Source: Carnegiea gigantea (lineage: Eukaryota > Streptophyta > Magnoliopsida > Caryophyllales > Cactaceae). Taken from it: DNA of 64,000 nt. A program made the position numbers and the translations under genes. How positions within the stretch are numbered: the first letter of the stretch is position 1; the number at the start of each line of letters is the position of its first letter. The DNA is taken from positions 1,694,001-1,758,000 of the forward strand of contig JAKOGI010000007.1 in the NCBI GenBank assembly GCA_029747015.1, written 5' to 3'. Below the pieces are notes generated by a model. That model searched no databases. It was not told where the DNA came from and saw only the letters and a program-made list of their open reading frames with translations. This document shows positions 59,495 to 64,000 of the stretch, in pieces.

Positions 59495-61102
59495 TTAGAG
59501 GGCAGGCAGCACTTTTTCCTTATGGGCTTCCTGTTTCATGGGTATTGCATGAAGCTGCTCATTGTTCGGGATGAACAAGGTGTTGGCATGGGGAACTATG
59601 ACGACATTTGCCTCCTTGAGGAAGTCCATTCCTAGATAGAACTTCCGATCATCAAGGGGAGCGACGGTTATATCGACCTTACCTCTCCATGGCCCAACTT
59701 GGACGTCTGTCCCTCGAGCAACTCCGTGGATTGGAAGGCTTTGTGCATTATCTCCCTTTACATAGCCCTTCTCCTTTTTATAAGGAAGGCTAATCTTGTC
59801 GGCGAGTTCTTTCGCCATGTATACTTTGTCTGCTCCCGTGTCAACCGTCGCTGGGAGTTTCTTCCCTCCAACTTTGGTTTCTACATATATGCAGCCACCG
59901 GCTTGCTCCCCCGCCTTGGATTGTATGACACTTAGGAGTGAAGCAATACTTGTTTCCTCTTCTTGCCTCTCCTTTTCCATCACAAGGGCAACAAGCTTGC
60001 TCTTCTTAGGACACTCAAAGACTTGGTGAGGTCCGTTGCATAGGAAGCATGAGTATTTTTTCGACAACCCATCTTTCTTGTGTCTTCCCTTGTCCTTGAA
60101 GACTGTTGGCTCGTTTCGCCTAGGTGACTTATACCGGTCTCCGTCACTGTTACTATCATGGTGGCTCTTCTTGCTCCGTAGCCTCGAAGAGTCTCTCTCC
60201 TTCTTGAACTCGACTAGAGTTTTGACGGGGACGATCACGGAGATGAGGTCTCGTACACCACGCCTCTTGAGCTCCATCTTCGCCCATCCACATAGGCCAT
60301 CAAGGAAGTAAAAGAGTACATCTTCCTCCCTCATACTTGGAATTTCCAAAAGAAGATCTTGGAACTCCTTGATGTACTCCTGAATAGGACCCTCCTTGTG
60401 TTGGAGGTGTCTCAGATTAGCTCTTGCTTCATTTGCGGCATCCTCAGGATAGAATTGCCTCTTTAGTTCCCTCTTAAATCCATCCCAAGTGGTGATGGGA
60501 GCGGATCCTCGTTTGACATCCTCACACCTACGATGCCACCAAACAAAAGCTATATCCTTAAGAGAGAACGAGGCATGGTTTATCTTTTGTCCTTCGTCCG
60601 TGATGCCTACCGCTCCAAAGTAGGCTTCAAGCTTCCAAAAGAAGCTATCGATCTCCCTTGCGTTCCTTGCCCCGTTGTAGGTTGGGGTTTGGAGCGCGTT
60701 TTCTTTTGGGACGGTGGGTACTTGGATGGCCCCACCATTGGCCACCGCGGCCACGCACAATTTGACCTGCGCTTCGAGGGACTCGACCCTTGTCTTGTAG
60801 GCCTGAAGTTCGGCCTCCTTGGCGGTTTCGGATGCTTGAAGGGCGGCCTAGAGTTCTTTCCTGAGCTCATCAGCCACGGAGGTCATCCCCCCTCGTACAT
60901 CTCTACGGAGCTCTTCCATGTCCCCATCGGACTCGAGCTCCTCAAGGCGTCGGTCCATGTCATCCACCCTACCTGTTAGGGTTGACATGAGGTTGTTGAT
61001 CTCCGCAAGCTTCTCTTCAACAAGGCCCATCACGTCCTTGTTCTTGTCCTTGCCCTTCTTGCCACCTTGTTGAGAGTTGGTATCGGTCACACTTGAGGCC
61101 AT
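59495..61102 (-). CDS. Gag-protease polyprotein with one internal TAG
   Basis: From ATG at 61102 to TAA at 59495 one frame is open except for a TAG at 60848-60850, giving 84 codons before it and 450 after it. N-terminal part: MASSVTDTNSQQGGKKGKDK, then a coiled coil (LVEEKLAEINNLMSTLTGRV). After the TAG the coiled coil continues (ETAKEAELQAYKTRVESLEA). The gag domain follows (ARNAREIDSFFWKLEAYFGA; AFVWWHRRCEDV; TTWDGFKRELKRQFYP). A zinc-knuckle-like motif CFLCNGPHQVFECP has one residue fewer than CCHC (C-x2-C-x3-H-x4-C). A retropepsin has its active site ATVDTGADKVYMAKEL and a downstream FYLGMDFLKE. The protein ends 285 bp before the polypurine tract. Either the TAG is a recent nonsense mutation or it is read through. 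Confidence 0.88.
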
Positions 61103-61373
61103 GATCTCCCAACTCAAACCTTGCTCTGATACCAACTGTCACGGGTTGATAATTCACTCGAACTTAGACCCGTGCGGCCTAACAAACTTTGTTTGGGAAC
61201 TCTTGCTGTGTTTGCTAGTAAGCCTTTAGGGATGCTTAACTTAGACTTGAGAAGTTAAGTAAGCTCACACATACTCTAAGGAAACTTAGAGAGAGAAAGT
61301 AGAGAGAGAGTTTGGGTTGTATTGCACTTGAATGCTTTCAATATCTTGGTTACAAATGAGGCAACTTTGGAGG

Positions 61374-61381
61374 TTTATATA
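61374..61381 (-). promoter_or_regulatory. TATA box of the 5' LTR
   Basis: TATATAAA on the minus strand in the 5' LTR. Transcription would start about 30 bp further (near 61345), leaving about 210 bp of R/U5 before the PBS. Confidence 0.7.
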
Positions 61382-61445
61382 CAAATCCACATCTTCAATG
61401 GACAGTGGAGATCTACTTGATCCTACAGCTAGTATTACACCTCTA

Positions 61446-61683
61446 GAATATTCTATATAAATATCAAAGACTCTACACTTAGGTAGAATAGTGTGGAACA
61501 TTCTAGAGGGTAGTCTAGAATGTTCTAGTATAGCCTAGAAGGTTCTAGGACTCTCCACAAGGTCCTAGATATTCTAGAAGTATCTAAAGTTCTCCAGAAG
61601 ATTCTAGAAGAGTCGCGAAGGCTCTAGAGCGTCTAGAAGGTTCTAGAACACTCCAGAACATTTTAGTGTATTTCAGAAGGTTC
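61446..61683 (-). promoter_or_regulatory. Heat-shock-element cluster in the LTR U3
   Basis: Heat-shock factor sites are alternating nGAAn/nTTCn units. Two perfect three-unit sites occur: gaagattctagaa (61597-61609) and gaaggttctagaa (61636-61648). Two-unit sites lie at 61446-61453 (gaatattc), 61496-61503 (gaacattc), 61518-61525 (gaatgttc), 61538-61545 (gaaggttc), 61572-61579 (ttctagaa) and 61676-61683 (gaaggttc). All lie 65-300 bp upstream of the TATA box. The 3' LTR has the same array (58933-59180). Regulation by heat is inferred. Confidence 0.65.
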
Positions 61684-62744
61684 CAGACCATTCTGAAAGA
61701 CTCCGGAACGTTGTAGAACTCTCCGGAAACGCAGCCCGTGACACAATGCTACTTGTGCAAAAGTTTTTCGAGAGGATTTTCAGTATTTTAACTGTTCAGA
61801 TGGATTATAGTATTCATAAAGAATTATTTGAAGCAGTTGTTTTTGTATAAATAATTATTTTTAAAAAGGTTATTTTAAATTTTTTTGTTAACAATTCTTC
61901 ATAGAAATGACCAAATTTTCCAGACAAATTACATAGGTATATTAAATCGTCAGTTGATTTATTCATGCCATTAATCTTATCATAAAGACGATGAATATGC
62001 ACCATCGACCGCTCAAAACTAACCCAAAATTACTAATCCTAAAAAAATAATAATCATGCAATATCAAATCCCATAAAATCATAGAAGACCCTAGGAATTA
62101 ATAATCAACGGCCGCGGATCAAAATAATCAGCACCTGGATGTAGATTGATCACAAAGTCCCCGGAAAAGTGAAAAAAGATGTTCCGAAAAAGTGAAGAAT
62201 CTTTTTGCATAAGATAATGAGGTTGAATGGGAAGGCTTCATGTATAAATGGCAAGATGTTATTTTGTTCACCAAGTCCTCAACTGTTTCGATTTCGGAAC
62301 GACCCAGAGATTATGTTGTTCGATGCTCTGACCTTTTTGGTGAGCTAATTTTCAATTGATAATTTGGGTTGCTTTGTTCTTTAGAATTTGATTAAGTATG
62401 TCTCTTCACTTCTTGTTCCTTAATTGTGTCTACACATCGCATATTCTTCTAATGGATCGTTACAAGGTTTAGAATCCAAATTCAACGACATAAAATGCCT
62501 GTTTATGGTTGATCAAAGATTAAAATGCCTTGAAATTCATCAACAAGGTGATAATGAAATGGCACCCAGGTTGATTTCATTTGTCATCACCCTTGAACAG
62601 GAAAACTGGGAACAGAGCTTCGCTTAGGTTAACAACCAGAATCATCATTTTCCTATCTCACAAATTAAAAAAAAAAAAAAAAACCAAGTCAAATTAAAAT
62701 TTAAAAAAAAGGAGATGGGTTAGTAGTTCTGACAAACTCACTTT

Positions 62745-63030
62745 CTGGTACACACAAGGAACATGTTTACATGTCTCAAGCTTAGACTAAGTAGCCTGAT
62801 GTTCCTTACAAATAGAACATGCATTCTACAGTGTTGATGTTCTAAATATCATCTGTCAACGACCTATTGAGATCCTTACAATATGTCCATTAGGAATACA
62901 TGATTCACCAGCTAGCTAAGGCGCAACTTTAAGGATGCATGGATATGTACATTACCTTTCTTTTCCTTTGGCAGGTAACTTATATCTTTTGACTAGGAAC
63001 ATCACATGGAGAACTTATCAAACAAAATTA
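62745..63030 (-). pseudogene. F-box gene 5' fragment, copy F
   Basis: Minus strand: a first-exon remnant (about 63015-62950), an F-box start (RSLTDDI-like, near 62850) and an LRR-region remnant (62830-62760) that closely matches copy D at 48905-49170. Too short to be functional. Confidence 0.7.
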
Positions 63031-63798
63031 CAAACAAAACAATTAACACAATGGGGAAAGAAAACATGCATGATGCCCAAAAAAAAAGTTTTAAGTGTTC
63101 GGTTGAACTGAACCATGAAAGACGTAAAAATTTTTAAAATGGCCATCCCTCTCGTAGTATTATCACTACTATACATGTGTTGGAGGAAAACTCATATATA
63201 GCACACGAGATACTAGTATACTACGATGTTTCACTATTGTGCTTGTTCTCTATGATTTGTCATGCTTTCATATCAACGAATAATGAGAATCATTATGATT
63301 GGGGCTCGGTCTGCAGATCGAAATTTAGCGTTTTGTTTTATATGGTGAGATTAGGTTTTGTTTTTTGTCAAATTTCTATAAGGTCAGGTACGTTTACTGT
63401 TCATATTTGGTTGAATCCAAATAATGTACTTGTAAGTTAATTCTAATACTGAAACATTATCTCTTAATAAGTTTGTTGTCGTAGGATGAACTCTTTCTGG
63501 TAGTGTTGACGGATAGTTTAATCTATTTTTATAATGATTTAACAAGTTTTGTCTAACACTTCTTGAAGTTAAATCAAATGATCTTAAATAATCTCATGCT
63601 TTTTTTTTTTAGTATAATGTTTTAGTTCTAGTAAGTTAAAACTTTGACCTACCATACAGTGTCCGTCTTTATCTACTTTAGAGTTCAATTGTAGTATGTT
63701 TTTAAACATTTTTGATTCACTCTTTTGTTCACATATTTGTTTAGTCTAGTGGTTTAATTTGTAGGTAGGCTTTTCCTTGCTAGTTTCTTTAGTTGCTA
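63031..63798. other. AT-rich sequence, partly retrotransposon leader
   Basis: 63031-63440 continues the duplicated family flank without a supported gene. From about 63480 the minus strand has few features but leads away from the PBS at 63799 and is probably untranslated leader of that element. Confidence 0.4.
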
Positions 63799-63811
63799 GG
63801 CTCTGATACCA
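63799..63811 (-). other. Primer-binding site of a third LTR retrotransposon
   Basis: TGGTATCAGAGCC on the minus strand, the initiator tRNA-Met motif, as at 1771 and 61123. tgttgataac lies just to the right (63823), and TCAACA is a common LTR 3' end. An LTR therefore probably begins at about 63812-63823 and runs out of the window. The 11-base gap is longer than usual, so the boundary is uncertain. Confidence 0.55.
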
Positions 63812-64000
63812 TTAATACAGTTTGTTGATAACTTTTTGTAAAAAGGTTTTAAAACTATTTGATGTGAGGTCATAATTTAGATAAAATATAGATAACTTGA
63901 TTTCAATTTGTAAATTATGGTACTCCCAAAATAATAAATCTAACTATAAAAAAAAATTATCAAGAAATTATCCTTCCTTTTTCGTCAGTTCCTTGCTTAG

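Larger units (their letters stand above)
58615..61743 (-). mobile_element. Complete non-autonomous LTR retrotransposon (gag-protease only)
   Basis: A 3129-bp element with two LTRs starting and ending TGTCACGGG / CCCGTGACA: 58615-59209 (3' LTR, 595 bp) and 61137-61743 (5' LTR, 607 bp) in minus-strand sense. caat flanks both sides (58611-58614 and 61744-61747). A PBS for initiator tRNA-Met (TGGTATCAGAGCAAGG on the minus strand, 61119-61134) lies two bases inside the 5' LTR. A purine tract (GAGTGGGGGAGAA, about 59210-59222) precedes the 3' LTR. Only gag and protease are encoded, with no reverse transcriptase or integrase: the structure of TR-GAG-type elements, which depend on enzymes from related elements. 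It is inserted in duplication unit 2. Confidence 0.93.
57998..63030 (+). repeat. Segmental duplication unit 2
   Basis: Paralogue of 47335-49170, interrupted by the retrotransposon at 58615-61743. Its first 600 bp (57998-58600) align almost throughout with 47335-47935. The later part (62300-62600, 62745-63020) aligns with 47990-48180 and 48905-49170. Confidence 0.8.

Noticed and set aside
59195..60979. Plus-strand ORFs of 67-148 codons
   Set aside because: Antisense shadows of the minus-strand gag-protease frame.

Overview
This is nuclear DNA from a flowering plant, probably a eudicot. The genes are intron-rich with GT..AG splice sites and cytosolic plant proteins, the spacers are AT-rich, and the repeats are typical plant transposons (LTR retrotransposons primed by initiator tRNA-Met, a Helitron, hAT and Tourist-like MITEs). 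I see no organellar or bacterial signature.

Layout. 1-2897: the 5' LTR, leader and gag-protease half of a Ty3/gypsy-type element on the minus strand, lying against a broken F-box/LRR/FBD gene (about 2930-5360, plus). 5998-6976 (minus): a two-exon bHLH transcription factor. 7-10.6 kb: gene-poor. 10661-18422 (minus): a complete 17-exon gene for GPI ethanolamine phosphate transferase 2 (PIGG/GPI7 type); every exon phase closes and the product is 997 aa. 18.7-23.5 kb: AT-rich spacer with MITEs. 23972-29121 (plus): an eight-exon SVP/JOINTLESS-clade MADS-box gene, broken in this sequence by one missing base inside the MADS box. 29291-30508: two hAT-type MITEs with 8-bp target duplications. 31382-33536 (minus): a complete eight-exon PASTICCINO2-type 3-hydroxyacyl-CoA dehydratase (221 aa).

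From 34.6 kb to the right end the window is a decayed, repeatedly duplicated block. It holds several fragments of the same F-box/LRR/FBD family as the left end, some joined to a repeated coiled-coil segment and Gly/Ser/Thr/Phe-rich repeats. It also holds a Helitron helicase remnant (38.4-40.9 kb), a 2-kb LTR-like unit (41.1-43.15 kb), a 2.6-kb imperfect palindrome (43.5-46.1 kb), a 1.4-kb non-autonomous hAT element (49593-50992), an intact lamin-like phytocyanin gene (51710-52357, plus) and a full-length but disabled F-box gene (53343-57550, minus). A structurally complete 3.13-kb gag-protease-only LTR retrotransposon (58615-61743) follows, then the leader of another LTR element at the right end.

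The four intact or near-intact single-copy genes (bHLH, PIGG, PAS2, phytocyanin) and the SVP-like gene act in unrelated processes and form no pathway. The most striking observation is the promoter of the 58615-61743 retrotransposon: its U3 region is packed with canonical heat-shock-element modules just upstream of a TATA box, which suggests a heat-activated non-autonomous element. The long palindrome and the SVP frameshift come next.
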